Origin: Warburgia ugandensis
Taxonomy: Eukaryota > Streptophyta > Magnoliopsida > Canellales > Canellaceae
Direction of reading: 5' to 3'
Assembly (NCBI GenBank): GCA_035236585.1
Contig: CP141139.1
Location: 54,071,217 to 54,135,216, forward strand
Length of the DNA: 64,000 nucleotides
Shown: positions 13,033-27,125 of the stretch, piece by piece
Position numbering within the stretch: position 1 is the first letter of the stretch
How the letters are laid out: every line of letters begins with the position of its first letter
Position numbers and translations under genes: made by a program
The notes under the pieces: model-generated
Database searches by the model: none
The model's input: only the letters and a program-made list of their open reading frames with translations
What the model was told of the DNA's origin: nothing

Positions 13033-15008
13033 ACACTAAACAATTAAGAGAACATTTACAACAGAATATAATAAGTCACATGCTCATTTGAATATATCAC
13101 ATTTGTCAATTTTGATCCAATGATCATATTTTGATTTCTATTCATTTTTCATCCCATTAAGGGTTTTAACCTTAATCTTTCATTTTTATTTAGATCTATC
13201 ACATTATCTTAATGTGAAATTATCACTAGATCATTGATGCATCTATTATATTATCTGATCTTTCTTGATCCAAACGATCAAGAAGATCTTAAGTCATTTT
13301 ATCCGAATCAAGGGCATAGATTTCAATCTACCCCAAATTAGCCACATCAAGCTTATCAATCCATATGATCTTAACTTTAGATCATTAGTAAAACTGATTT
13401 TAATGGTCTGATCATGCTTGCTTGCTCAGATCAAGTAGATCCACGATCATTTTTAAGATTATCTTCTATTAAGGTTAAATTTCTTAATTCACCCCAAATC
13501 AGTCACATCTAACTATTAATTCATTATTCCCTCATCGCTAGATCACAAATGGAGCAGAAATCCAAGGTCTGATCATGTCAAATTTGAATGATCTTGGGAA
13601 TTAGTACCTATTTTTCTAATTTATAGAATTTTTCAATGAATAAAACCTAAATTTTATGTTTCCATTAGATTCTACTCTTCACCAAGAATCCATAGCTTCC
13701 TTTTTATCTTGATTTAGGGTTAAAAGGAGCTTTGAATTGAATTTTTAAGTTCTCATATCCAAATAAGGGCCCAATTTAAATCTGGGTTCACAGATTGACA
13801 GATCGATCAGGGGCCCACCCCCTCCTCATTCCACTGGTGATAGCTGGTGTACAGGGAGGGGTGACCTGGGATAGCTGAGACGATCTAATCTGGACGTTCA
13901 GATCAGCTCCTCCCTCGATCTCCCATATCTGAATGATCCACTGTCTCAAATTTCATCCTCTAAGGTTTTTGGACCCCAGGAATCCATCCAACGGCTCAAA
14001 AACTCCAAACAATTACATTTTCCTCTAGTTTTTAGGTTTGATTACCGGTACTAGATTCACCGGAGAAATCTTACCAAAAAATTCAATCTAGTGATATTCT
14101 TGCCTTAATAACTACTGGAATAGTTAGAGGGGAGGATGAGGAACCTACCTCAAGTGTCTAGAATTGAAGAATCAAGTTGGAAGAAGAGATCCACACTAGA
14201 AAATATACAGTCATCAAACTTACTATTTTTTGATGATTTCACAGGCTAATACACCTTTGATCATTGAGAAATCTTAGGGCTTTCATAGATCAGGTCAGCC
14301 CCAACCAATCCAACAGTAAAGATTGAATTCTAACGGTCCAATGTGGATGACTAATTGAATTAGGGTTTTCAGGCAAAAAATCCTATTCCATTGGGGACGA
14401 CAAGTCTTCACATGTGCCCGACAACCCACGAGGGAATATTCCCTCTAGTCTATGGCTATAAAGGAAAAAAAAAAAAAAGGGAAAAAGAGAGAGGAAAAGA
14501 AGGAAAGAGAAAGGAAGAGGGAGAGGGAGAGGGAGAATGGGAGAGTTTTCGGGATGTTTTGCAATTTCATGCAGTCTGTAGGAGGGGTATTTATAGGGTT
14601 ATTTTTGCATTATTTTAATTAAAATTTTAATTATTTTTATTTTAAATGATTTTTTCACTTTTCTTATTAAAATCAAAAGAGACTCCTCATCATGTTAATT
14701 CTTCATCATTGATATTCCCTAAGCTGGCTATTCACCAGCTTATTCAATTTTTGTAGACCCCACACAAAAGTGAATTGACCATTTTACCCCTATGATAAAT
14801 ATAAATTCATAAAAATTATGAAAAATAGGAATTTTTCACCCGAGCTCATATTTCAGCGTGCTTATAGTCATTCTGATTGGTTTTCCATAAATGATTCCCA
14901 ATATCTATGTTTCAAGGCCTTATTCTTTTTTTAAAAAATAATATTATATTGAATATAATATTCCACCTCAATTTTTATAATAATTCCAAATTTTTTGGGA
15001 TTTTCACA
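13033..15008 (-). repeat. Partial 3' LTR of the chromovirus
   Basis: This segment aligns by eye with 21781-23711 over about 1.95 kb in the same orientation. On the minus strand it begins TGTGAAAATCCC at 15008. A minus-strand TATA-like box lies near 14590 (plus-strand TATTTATAGGG), followed downstream by a purine-rich tract (about 14464-14540). The counterpart of 19451-21780 is missing at its left end. Confidence 0.8.
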
Positions 15009-18000
15009 TTATTCACCCGTTACAAAAATTTCATCCTTGAAATTTTCTTACACTATAACTACTCAAACAATCCAAGATGAGATTTTCTCATTTCCTCTTC
15101 TACCATAATACTTGGACTAAAGGATTTACTTTGGTTAGTAATTTCTGTTCTTTTCTATCAAGATTTCAAATTGCCTTCTCTTCAAAGGTTAAATATGGTC
15201 TTAGTTCTTCCGTCATTTTCTGAAGTACGTGTGTAATGTCAGGTATGTATTTACATAACATGGACATGAAACACATTATGTACTTCAACTGATTGTGGAG
15301 GTAAAGCTAACATGTAAGCCACTATACGAATCCTTTCTAATATTTTAAAAGGACCAATATATCTAGGATTGAGTTTTCCCTTGGTTCTGAACCTCATAAT
15401 CCCTTTTACTGAAGAAACCTTCAAGAATACATGATCCCCAATTTCAAATTCCAAGTCTCTGTGTCTTCTATTAGCATAACTCTTTTGATGACTGTGAGCT
15501 ATTAACAACCTTTTTCTTATTATCCCAACTTTCTCTACACACTGTTCTGCTAATTCTGACTTCATCAATCTTCTTTCTCCAACATTATTCCAATATGTCA
15601 ATGATTAGCAAGGTCACCCATACAATGCCTCATATGGCGCCATATCAATACTTGCATGAAAATTGTTAATATACAAAAATTCTATTAAAGGAAGATGCTT
15701 GTCCCAATTTCCTTTCCAATCCAAAGCACATGCTCTCAATATATCTTCTAAGGTTTGAATGGTTCTTTCTGACTGAACATCGGTCTGAGATGAAATGATG
15801 TATTAAACTTAAGAGTTGTACCTAATGCTTGTTGCACACTCTTCCAGCATCTAGAGGTAAACCTCCCATCTCTATATGAGATGACTGACAAAGGAATTCC
15901 ATGACGACTCACTATTTCTCTTACATACAGTTTAGCTAAACTGTCAACTGACTGAGTTTGTTTAATTGGAAGAAAATGAGCTGACTTTGTCAATCTATCG
16001 ACTATTCCCCAAATCATATCATGTCCTTCTCTTGTCTTTTGTAATCCCACCACAAAATCCATTATGATATGATCCCATTTCCATTCAAGTAAGTCTAATG
16101 TCTATAACATCCCAGCTAGTCTTTGATGTTCAATTTTCACTTGTTGACATGTTAAACATTTTGTTGCATAGTCTCCTATATCTCTCTTTCATACCTTCCC
16201 ACCAAAAGTTTCTTTTTAAATTATGATACATTTTTATACCCCCTGGGTGGATAGAGAATATTGACTAATGAGCTTCCTGTAATAATTCTTTCCTCAAATA
16301 TGAATCTGATGGAACAACCAATCTTTCCTGACAACGAATGCCCCATCTAAACCCTTGTGAAAACCATTCTTAGCACATAATTCCTGAGTTATTGTATCAC
16401 CTTCTTGTGCTTGTATTACACGATCTACAAAGGCTGATTTAATGGTGGTGTTGGTAAGTATTGATTTTGTCTTTCTACTTAGTGCATCGGCAACTATGTT
16501 CGCCTTCCCAGGATCGTATTGAATGGTGAAATCAGTCTTTGATATACTTCAACCATCTAACACTACAGCCACAGGTTCTATGTCATGTACAAGATAATTC
16601 ATTTTATGCTTCTTTAATTGACGAGAAGCATATGCAATGACTTTACCATTTTGCATTAATACACAACCTAGACCCTTTCCTGAAGCATCACAGTAAATTT
16701 CATATCCTTATCTTCCATATGGTAATGTCAATACTAGTGCCATAGTCAACCTCTTTTTCAATTCTTGGAAACTATTTTCACATTCTTTAGTCCAAGTATA
16801 TTGTACACTTTTCTGGTCAATGTAGTTAAAGGTAGGGCTATACAAGAAAATCCTTCAATGAATCTTCGGTAATATCCCGCAAATCTAAGAAAACTACAGA
16901 TTTCTGTTATTGTCTTAGGTTTTTCCCAATTCATCACTACCTCAACCTTTGTTGGGTCCACCTCAACCCCATTTTCAGAAATTAAATGACCCAAAAATTT
17001 GACTTTCTCTAACCAGAATTCACACTTACTAAATTTTGCAAACAATTTGTGATTTCTAAGTATGTTCAACACAATTTGTAAGTGTTCTTGATGTTCCTCT
17101 ATACTACCAATAAAGACAATTACAAACTTGTCAAGGAAATCCTTGAATATTCTATTCATCAAATCCATAAGAACTATCAGTGCATTTGTTACCCCAAAAG
17201 GCATGACCAAAAATTCATAATTTCCATATCTAGTTCTGAACGTTATCTTTGATATATCCTCATTCCTGATATGCAATTGATGAATCCTGATCTAAGGTCA
17301 ATCTTAGAAAAGACCTTAGCATATTTGAGTTGATTGAAGAGATCATCGATGCGGGGTAGAGGATATTTATTCTTTATAGTCACACTATTGAACATTCTAT
17401 AATCCATACATAGTCTCATTGAACCATCTTTCTTCTTCACAAATATAACTGGTGCTCCCCAAGGTGAACTACTTGGTCTTACAAACCCTCTATCTAGCAA
17501 CTCTTGTAACTGACTTTTTAATTCCTTCAACTTGGCTAGGGCCATCCTATAAGGTGCTTTAGAGATTGGAGTTGTACCCGGTAACAATTCAATAGTAAAC
17601 TCAATTTCTCTATGAGGTAGTAACCCTGGTAATTCTTTTGGGAAAACATCCTGAAAGTTTCTAACCAAATTAATTTCTTCTATCTTAGGTAATTCCACAT
17701 CTAAAGCATCCACCATTTCTAAAAATGCTTTACAAGCCTTGGAGATGTGGTTTGCAGCTTTCATGGCTAATATGATGCATGTGTCTAATTTGTATTGTCT
17801 TCGATGAAATATCAAAATTTCTTCTCCGAGTATTCTAAATGTGGATTTCTTTTTACAATAGTCTAACATTACCCAGTACTTTGCTAACCAATCCATCCCC
17901 AAAATAATGTCAAAATCTACCATGTTTAATAATATAAGATCTATATCCATTCTTTTTCCCAATACTTCAACAGGCACATTTTGAATGAATTTTTTACTCT

Positions 18001-19436
18001 TACTGACTCATTGACTGGAGTTATCACATCTAATTCAAATCCCAATTCTTTCAATAGTAGATTCATACTTGATGCAAATTCACATGAGATAAATAAGTGT
18101 GTAGATCCAGAATCAAATAGTACTTTTGTATAGTTATCAAATATAAGTAATGTACCTTCAATCACCGCATTTGAGGTTTGGGCTTGACCAATAGCAAATA
18201 CTCTTCCTTGTAGCCACAGAATATTCTCTTGTTTCCCTTCCTTGATTACCAGTTGTTTATTGCAATTATTTTCCATGTGTCCCAATTCCCCACATTTCTA
18301 ACATCTAAGTGGAGGTCTTTGTTGTATTGGACTTGTTTATATATACCCAGAGTGACATCTTCTACATCTAGGACAAAGCCTCTAATTTTGTCCAAAGGAA
18401 GAATTCCCTTGAATTCTTAGTGGCCTGAAATTATTCCTAGGCCCTTTGCCTTTCTTAAAAGGTCTTGGATTAAAGTTTTCCTTAAAATCTTCATCAAATC
18501 TGGAAGCCATTTCTATGCATTCTACTAAAGTCGTGGGTTTGGTACCCAACACCTTAGTTCTTAATCCTGGATGAAGTCCTCGCAAGAATCTACCAGTAGT
18601 CTGCCTATCCATACCACAGATATGTGGTGCAAACCTCTTCAATTGTACGAATTTATTTTCATATTCTACAACAGACATATTCCCTTATTGTAGATCTAGA
18701 AATTCTTTTTTCTTTCTTGCTTGAACATGAAGAGGAAAGTATTTGTTGTTAAAGACCTCTTTAAATTCTTCGCAAGAGATATTTTCTAGGTTTGAGAAGA
18801 AATTCTTCTTTGCCAATCTCCACCAAAAGGCAGCTTCTTGTTTCATAATATAAGTGGCCATTTTGACTTTTACCTCTTAGGGAGTTTGTAAAACTTCAAA
18901 AGTTTTCTCCACCTCATATATTCATTCCTTGGCTTTTTCAACATCGCCCTTTCCATTATAACCTATCACCATTTTCTGAAATCTTTCCACCTTTTTCTCC
19001 AACTTCTTTGGTGATAATTGAGAATTTTCAGTTACTCCCGTAGGTACAGGTGAAAAATGACCCTGTATTGGTGTTGGAGTATTATTTTTTTGAACAGGTG
19101 TGCTGGGCCCCGCTTCATGCTGAGCTAGAGCTGGTGCTAGTGCTGGTGCACTTCATACTGCTATAGGCTCTATAGGCGCCTGAGATTGTTGAAGATGGGG
19201 AAGAAGACCTTACAGTACTCCTATTATAATTTTCACGTCATTATTTTCTTGGGATGAATTCTTCATAGTGGAATCACTAGTCCTTTAAGCTGTCCTCCTA
19301 GTACTTTTAAGTGGCATCTACTCATACATCAAAATTTCTATATAAGGATTCTATTTCACTAATTCTATCATATTCCAAAATTTGGATTGTCATCTTAATA
19401 TTAGACATATAGGGGCTACAAGTGACTAGATGAACC

Positions 19437-19448
19437 GCTCTGATACCA
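19437..19448 (-). promoter_or_regulatory. Primer-binding site, initiator tRNA-Met type
   Basis: On the minus strand the sequence is TGGTATCAGAGC, the usual plant Ty3/Gypsy and Copia primer site. It lies two bases inside the LTR edge at 19451. Confidence 0.9.
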
Positions 19449-19450
19449 AC

Positions 19451-22400
19451 TGTGCCGACCCAGGTTTTTAAAACCCATTTTCACAAATATTTGTAAAGGT
19501 AGGGCCTTGATTTTGAAAAAAATTTAAATTCAAACAGCGAAAACATATTTTCTTTAAATTTGATTTGTTCAAAACCTGAGTGACACCTCAAATTGCTTAC
19601 CATACATAGATATTTGTATAAAATAAAATTTCCAATGAATATCAATAGAAATACTTTTATTAAAATCAAGATCAATCCAATGGTTCACATACATAGCCCC
19701 AGTAGTCATTACATACCTTGTCCAAATATTACAATCCAAATTACAAAACAATCAATACAATCTTTTCCAAAGTAAATACCCTGAGCTATAGTTCAGTGAT
19801 GATTATCCAAAAGTCTTGAGCTTTCAATCTTCCTTAACTGCATCTGAGATATTGTAAACATTCAAATATTTACAATATCTCAGCAAGCTATGATTGGTAG
19901 GGGATTTAAAAAATATATTCAATATATCTCAAATCAATAGTTCATTATATCCATGATATAAATCAAATTACACAATTGAATAACCATTTTATCCTTCACT
20001 CATCATATGAATTATATGTATATATTACATATAAATAAAACCATTAAAAATCATGAGTATAGTCAATACTATCAATAATATCTCATTTCTAAATTGATTT
20101 CAATATTAACACTAGGTGTTAATATATAATCATACCGTATTGGGAACCATCCTCCAATACAACATCGGTATTAACTTTTATAGGCATCTCATCAAGCCAT
20201 AATCAATTGCATCATAATGCAAAATAATCAAAGGACTAACATGCTTGTAGTCTCAATTCGTAAAGCATGACAGGATAACTGCTTAATACTCCACTAATAC
20301 CACGGTGGAAAATACAGATCCATGTTCGTATAGAGGGAACCATGGCTATCACAGTGGCTGCCTTACCATAATTGCCCCACCCAATGTTTTGCCCTCTTTA
20401 GGCATGGTATCATCATCATAATCAGTTTCGGAGAGTAGGTGGACAAACCCTTATAACTATCCTAGCATTGGCATTCCCAGGCATAAGCCTGTCTTAAAAC
20501 AAAACCATAAGCTTCCATGTTTGTATGGAAAATAATATTTTATACTTACAGACTAGGTGTCTGGTTATAATATGACATGCCTATAACTCATTTCCTTAAG
20601 ATTTGGGGGTCCAACTTATATAGTTCAAATCTTCTCATTCTACCCATTAAGTAATTTCATAATTACTTAATCAATTCCTTTGTACTCATTTCCACATCAT
20701 TTGTTACCTTAAGCAATTTCATAATTACTTAATCAATCACTTTGTATTCATTTCAACATCATTTGTTGATTCATACATAATTCTAAGGCAGTTATAATCA
20801 ATCTATAATTATCACTATAAGAACAGTTGTAAAATACATGTATCTTATATATTGAATATATTCTTAAGGTCCACCTACCTTTACTTTCAACCATCCATCT
20901 TCTAATTGATCTTGATCGTCATATCCTTCATGTATCTGTCAAATCATATGTATACAGTCATTCCTCAACTCATTTATACTTCCTAATCTTTCTTTTAATC
21001 ATCCTTACATAGGATGATTTGGATCTTGTTCCTTGGATCATATTGATCAAGGGTCTAATCTATTGATCTACATTCATACTAATTCAAAAACACACATACT
21101 AACATAATATTATGTTTCTTATTATTCTTGATCATTCAAAATCTCCCTATGAATCTTGTTTGGTATTTGATTATCTTAATTACCATTTTTATTAGGATTA
21201 GATAATTTACTATCCTTTTATTATTTTATTATTATTCAACCAGTTAATGTCTTACTGGTTGAAGATAGTATATTTCTTTCCTAACACTTGACAGCTCCTC
21301 CTTATTTCAGAATTGACTAAGGCTTACTAGTTAAAAGCTGAACACAGAGTGGTTAATTCAATTCTCAAGTAAGGAGGCGTTTAGACCTCACAAATATTAC
21401 CAGAAGGTAGGGAAGAGCGAGGCTCTATAAGAGAACCCCCTTAACCACCATGTTCAGCATTTATTGGGGTGACCTTAACACAACCTTCATAAGGTTCCTA
21501 TGAGCATTAAACCCTAAGTACTCTTACTATTTGATTTTAATTAAATTCATGAATATTTAAAATGTCATTCATGAGGTTTGTTATTCTCCTAATTTGGGGC
21601 CAAAGAAATGATATTCCTTATATTGTCCTACTAACTATAGCTCTTACTATCATTAAGTCCATGTCCATATTCATTGTAAATGTTCATCAATATCGGTTTT
21701 CATTCAATTACATTTTTCATGTAATTTACATAACATGAACATTAAAGCATAAATAAGTAAATTAAACAATTAAACTTACTAAGCAATTAAAAGAACATTT
21801 ATAACAAAATATAATAATTCACATGCTCATATGAATATATCACATTTGTGCATTTTGATCCAATGATCATATTTTGATTTCTATTCATTTTTCATCCCAT
21901 TAAGGGTTTTGATCTTGATCTTTTATTTTTCTTCAGATCTATCATATTATCTTAATGTGATATTATCAGTAGATCATTGATGCATCTCATCATATGATCT
22001 GATCTTTCTTGATTCAACCAATTAAGAAGATCCTAAGTCATTTTATCCAAATTAAGGGCATAGATTTCAATCTATCCCAAATTAGCCACATCAGGCTTAT
22101 CAATCCATATGATCTTAACTTTAGATCATTATTAAAACTAATTTTAATAGTCTAATCATACTTGATTACTCAGATCAAGTAGATCTATGATCATTTTTGA
22201 GATTTCTCTTCCATTAAGGTTAAATTTCTTAATTCATCCCAGATCAGTCATATCTAACTCTTAATTCCTTGTTCCCTCATCACTAGATCACTAATGGATC
22301 AAAAATCCAAGGTCTGATCATGTCAGATTTGACTGATCTTGGGAATTAGTACCTCTTTTTGCAATTTACATAATTTTACAAATCCATAGCTTCTTTTTTA

Positions 22401-23711
22401 TCTTGATTTGGAGTTAAAATGAGCTCTAAATTAAATTTTTAAGTTCTCATATCAAAACAAGGGCCCAATTTCTATTTAGGTTCACAGATCGACGAATCGA
22501 TCAGCAGCCCATCCCCGCTACGTTCCACTAGTGATAGCCTATGTATGAGGAGGGGTGACCGGGATAGTGAGATGGTTCGATCTGGACTATCAGATCAGCT
22601 CCTTCCTTGATCTCCCATATCTAAATGATCCACCATCTTAGATTTCATCCCCTAGGGTTTTTGGACCCCAAGAATCCATCAAATGGCTCAAAAACTCCAA
22701 ACAATGATGTTTTATTAGAGTTTTCAGGCTTGATCACCTGTACTAGATTCACAGGAGAAATCTTGCTAAAAAATTCAATCTAATGATCTTCTTGCCTTAA
22801 AAACTACTGGAATAGTTAGAGGGGGAGGATGAGGAACCTACCTGAAGTGTCCAGAATTGAACAATTAAGTTTGAAAAAGAGAGTCATGCCAAAAATATAC
22901 AGTTACCGGACTTACTATATTTTGGTGATTTTACTGGCTAATACACCTCTGATCGCTGTGAAATCTTAGGGCTTTGATAAATTAGGTCAGCCCAAACCCA
23001 TCCAACTGTAAAGATTGAATTCTAATAGTCCAATGTGGATGACTAATTGAATTAAGGTTTTCAAGCAAAAAACCCTATTCCATTGGGGAAGATGAGGCGG
23101 TAGACGTGCCCGATGGCCCATGAGGGAATTTTCCCTCTAGTGCATCTGCAGACACGCTCTGCTGCTGTAAAGGGAAGAGAGAGAAAAAGAAAAAGGGAAA
23201 GAGATGAGAAAAAGAAGGAAAGAGAGAGGGAGAGGGAGAGGGAGAGGGAGAGTCTTGGGGATGTTTTGCAATTTCATGTAGTCTGTAGGAGGGGTATTTA
23301 TATGGTTATTTTTACATTATTTTAATTAATTTTTAAATATTTTTATTTTAAATATTTTTTCCACTTTTCTTATTAAAATCAAAAGAGATTCATCATCATG
23401 TTTATTCTTCATCATTGATATTCCCTGAGCTGGCTGTCCAGCAACTCACCCAACTTTTGTGGACCCCACACAAAAGTAAATTAACCATTATACCCCTATG
23501 GTAAATATAAATTCACAAAAATTATAAAAAATAACCTCAGCGTGCTTACAATCATTTTGACTAGTTTTCCATGAATGATTCCTAATATCTATGTTTCAAG
23601 ACCTTATCTTTTTCAAAAAATAATATTATATTGAATATAATATTTCACCTTAATTTTTTATAAAAATTCCAATTAATTTCAAATAATTCTAGAAAATTTG
23701 GAGTTTTCATA
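19451..23711 (-). repeat. 5' LTR of the chromovirus, about 4.26 kb
   Basis: It starts TGTGCCGACCCAGG beside the primer site and ends near TTTTCATA at 23711, where homology to the left LTR stops. Its first 1.9 kb is also related to both arms of the inverted repeat at 33717-37666. It includes a strong hairpin at 19844-19883. No host gene is visible. Confidence 0.75.
19844..19883. repeat. Perfect hairpin inside the LTR, 15-bp arms
   Basis: CTGAGATATTGTAAA at 19844-19858 is followed by a 10-base loop and its exact reverse complement at 19869-19883. A related hairpin is kept at 37248-37285 in the right arm of the inverted LTR pair, so it belongs to the LTR family. Confidence 0.95.
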
Positions 23712-24418
23712 GGAGTTGACATTCGTTTGGGATTATCTAATGATCCAGTCATTGGATCAACATGAAACTAAAGGGATTTTGTAGAACCCCTCAATCCGAT
23801 CAAATCAAACAGTGCATCTGAAGCTATTGGCTAGCTCAGTAGGGATGATGCATCCCTGGGCGCTCCCGATACAGACATGGGGTTGTCTACTCGAATGCGT
23901 CTAGGGACACGCCCATAGAGAATAAGAAAGAAAGAAAAGAGAATTGGGGAAGATGGAGGCGGATTTTGTTGCTAAGATTTTGAGGCATTCTATGGGACCT
24001 CGTGAAGAACATTAGAAAAAAAAAAAAAAAATTGGGAATTTTATGAGCTATTTATAGAGATTTTTGACTTTTATAGGCATTCATGTTTGATTTCTTTTTA
24101 TTATTAAATTGTCATTGGATTCCCACTACCACCTCCTTCTCCACTAGTAGCGGGTAGTGAGTAAAATTACTATTTTATCCTTTTATTCATAAAAATAGAG
24201 AAAAATAAGGATTTTTCATCCAGACTCAGAATTTGATGTACTTACAGTTATTATGATCACTTTTCTGAGTACATTACAAATATCCAAGTTTTAAGTCCTG
24301 ATTTTATTTTTTATAAGAATGAATTTTCCTAGAACTCAAAGTTCCAGTTCTACTTTTAAAATTTTAACTTTTAATTTTTAATAATTCAATTATATTCATA
24401 AAATTTGGGGTTGTTACA
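23712..24418 (-). repeat. Fragment of a related LTR
   Basis: On the minus strand the segment starts TGTAACAACCCCAAATTTT at 24418, a typical start for this kind of LTR. A TATA-like box (CTATAAATAGC, minus strand) lies near 24050. It is a different copy from the neighbouring LTR and only its 5' part is recognisable. Confidence 0.5.
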
Positions 24419-25557
24419 TCACCTGGGGTGGCAGTTTGGTTTCAGGTATGAGACGAACCCCTTGATTACATGATTCAATGAGATATCTTGTATCCATGTC
24501 AATTGGTATATGTCTCATCATCAATCAAGTGAATCTTATTATGATGGGCGGTAAGGTCCTATCGGTATAGGTGTCTAGTTATGGATTATGGGCATGTTGG
24601 ATATGCTGGTTACCCTAAAGAGTTTAGACATGTGTCCCTGATGGTAGGACTATATGTCATTCTAGTTCTGATTAATCAGTTTTCCACCATGACGTGGACA
24701 TGGATTTTCATATTTGACACTGGATTATGCACATGATCTTGGATTGATGATGGTTTACCGAGTTGGTGATATATTGATTGTTGTTTCATGCACGACTTGG
24801 GTTTGATAATATTTCAGCGTGATTTGCTTCTTGCATATTATCACTTTATTCCATGACAATGTATTTGGCAATTTGCAAAATAAATCCTAAGTTACCATAT
24901 CTTTAACTCAAGACCTATGTATTTAGCCACTTATGGATATATTATAGTACTATTTGTTGTATTTTTGGTAGGCCAACTTATAATAGCCTTCGTCCCTTTG
25001 AGCAGCTAATATACTCACCACCTAGAATCGTCATTTTTAATGAGAAATTCTAGAGAGACTTACAATGAAGGAGAAAGGCAAGGCTAAGGCATCAAGCTCT
25101 TCTTAGATGTATGATAGAGATACCATTTATGAGCTTATTTGATACATTTCAGGTATAAGGAATTCATTTTGGGATCTATATATTTTACTGTTGTTGACAC
25201 TTGAACAATTGTAAGACTTTAAATGGATGGTTTGTACATATTGATGATGTGTGATTCTACCAGGGATCAATGATGATCCTATGGCATGTAGTTTTTAGGT
25301 TAGATCACTATTTTACTCATATGTGGAGGCTTCAAGATGTAGTACCTAGTCTGAAGGAGTATTTCCTAAAATATTTATATAATATCACTCTAAGAACTTT
25401 CCAAAAAATAAGGATGATTTTTGAAGGCATCATTAGGAAGATTTTTGAAGGCAGCTTAGTATAGTAGTTACTGCAGCTTGGAGTGAACTAAAAGGTGACT
25501 CTTGTTGAGTGATACCACGAAGAACATTAGTGATATCTACTCCAATTCATAAGAGAA
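24419..25557. repeat. Unassigned repeat-derived stretch
   Basis: Nothing here encodes a recognisable protein. The texture resembles the transcribed part of long chromovirus LTRs, but no edges, primer site or second copy were found. Confidence 0.3.
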
Positions 25558-26519
25558 TGTTAGTTCAGTTTGTTTTCCATTAATTCATGTATTTAACTTC
25601 TTACAATCTTTTGAATTCTAGATTAATGAAAGTTCAATTTTTATTTCATTAATTGTTAGTTAATAGTTGTTCTTGCATTTGATGTATGTTACTTTAGCTT
25701 TCCATTATTATTAATTATTGTTATTTGCTAGTACTATTAGCATTGCTACAACTTAGAATATTAGTTAGTACTTGTTTTATATTAGCGTAGCACATCACTT
25801 TAAGAGTGTTCAAAATAAGTTAGCATACTTGATTTTAGTATAGATTTAGGAATGAATATTTTTGGATAGATTTTCAAACTTGGGTTAGGATGAAACCACA
25901 TTGATTTTATGTATTTTAATGCTTAAGTAACTTTATATTTAAAAAGTGCCAAAATATCAACTTTAGGATTAGAAAATTAATTTACATGATTAGTATTATT
26001 TTCATAGCATATGTGAGGTATCCTTTATAGTTTAGTATCTAATTATGGTAGATTAATTAATTTAGCATATAAAATTCTTTGATAGTTTGTGCTGGTGAAA
26101 AAAATGATAAGTTATGCTTTGAAAATTATATTAAATTAAACAAAATCCTAGGATTAAGAAAATATAAAAATATCAAGTTTTTTAATGATCTTATGTTCCA
26201 TATCATTAATTCATTGAATCTTTATTAACTTTATTAGTATAAATCTAAATAGTTTAATTTTGAATATATGTGATTTTAATGTGTTGGATTACAAAACCCT
26301 AGTTTTTAGATATGTAAATAATTAAGATCTTTCTTAGTATTTTTAAATTTATTTTTTATTTATTACTTATCCATTGGTTAGGTTAAGGTAATTTAAAGTA
26401 GTTTTTAATTAAAATTCCAAGTTCACAAATTGAGTCCTCGTGGGATCGACTCATACTTGCACATTTTATATTATAATAGATCTATGCACTTATAGTCATT
26501 TAAAACACATCAAGTTTTT

Positions 26520-26537
26520 TGGCACTATTGTAGGGGA
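26520..26537 (+). promoter_or_regulatory. Primer-binding site, tRNA-Asp type
   Basis: The sequence TGGCACTATTGTAGGGGA resembles the site at 3654-3671 and the Athila consensus. It lies seven bases after the inferred LTR end. Confidence 0.65.
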
Positions 26538-27125
26538 CTCACAATGGAGTTTTAATTAAATGTAGATAAAATTATTTTACCACTAATCATAGTTTAGTAA
26601 TTACATGTATAAAAATTTTAGGCAATTTTAGGTGTATTATTGCATTTTCTCTAATTCATATGATTTATTAATACTCTTTTTTTTCTACATGAATTTATTG
26701 AAGGATTTGGAGGAGAATTCAATTATGATGGGGCTTATTATTATTTATTTTTTAGTGAATTGTAGTGAGGATGTAATTGTAATTTTTTAATCATAGTTCA
26801 TTTTAAAAGGATTGTAATAATACAAGTCAAGGGTAAAACATCCTAACTTGGAAATGCAGGTGGTTTGTAGATGGTTGCACTCTTGTACAAGAAGAATTTT
26901 GCTTAAGATCCTACTATAAGCCGTCCTAACTCCTTGCATTTTCTAGATTAGGAATTTGTATGTTAAATAAGTCTTACATGATTGAATGGTAGTTTAATAT
27001 CATAGAGCTTACGTTCATAATTTAATTGTTACACTTTAATTAGCATTAAAGCATTAGTCACACCTACCTAGCATGGGATAGCCTAAGCTTGGTTACAACC
27101 AACAAACATAGGCTATTTAGACAAG

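Larger units (their letters stand above)
13033..23711 (-). mobile_element. Chromovirus (Ty3/Gypsy, Tekay/Del-like) with very long LTRs
   Basis: The element reads right to left. The 5' LTR is 19451-23711 and the primer site 19437-19448. Gag lies at about 18380-19316 (VVEYENKFVQLKRFAP), protease about 17941-18285, reverse transcriptase about 16758-17977 and RNase H about 16400-16740. Integrase lies at about 15610-16380 (MDFVVGL, VDRLTKSAHF), and an integrase C-terminal region at 15251-15601 (YIGPFKILERI). The 3' LTR is 13033-15008. The domain order and very long LTR suit the Tekay/Del group. The left LTR holds only about the 5' 2 kb of the 4.26-kb right LTR. This is an old copy with multiple breaks in every coding domain. 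Confidence 0.85.
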
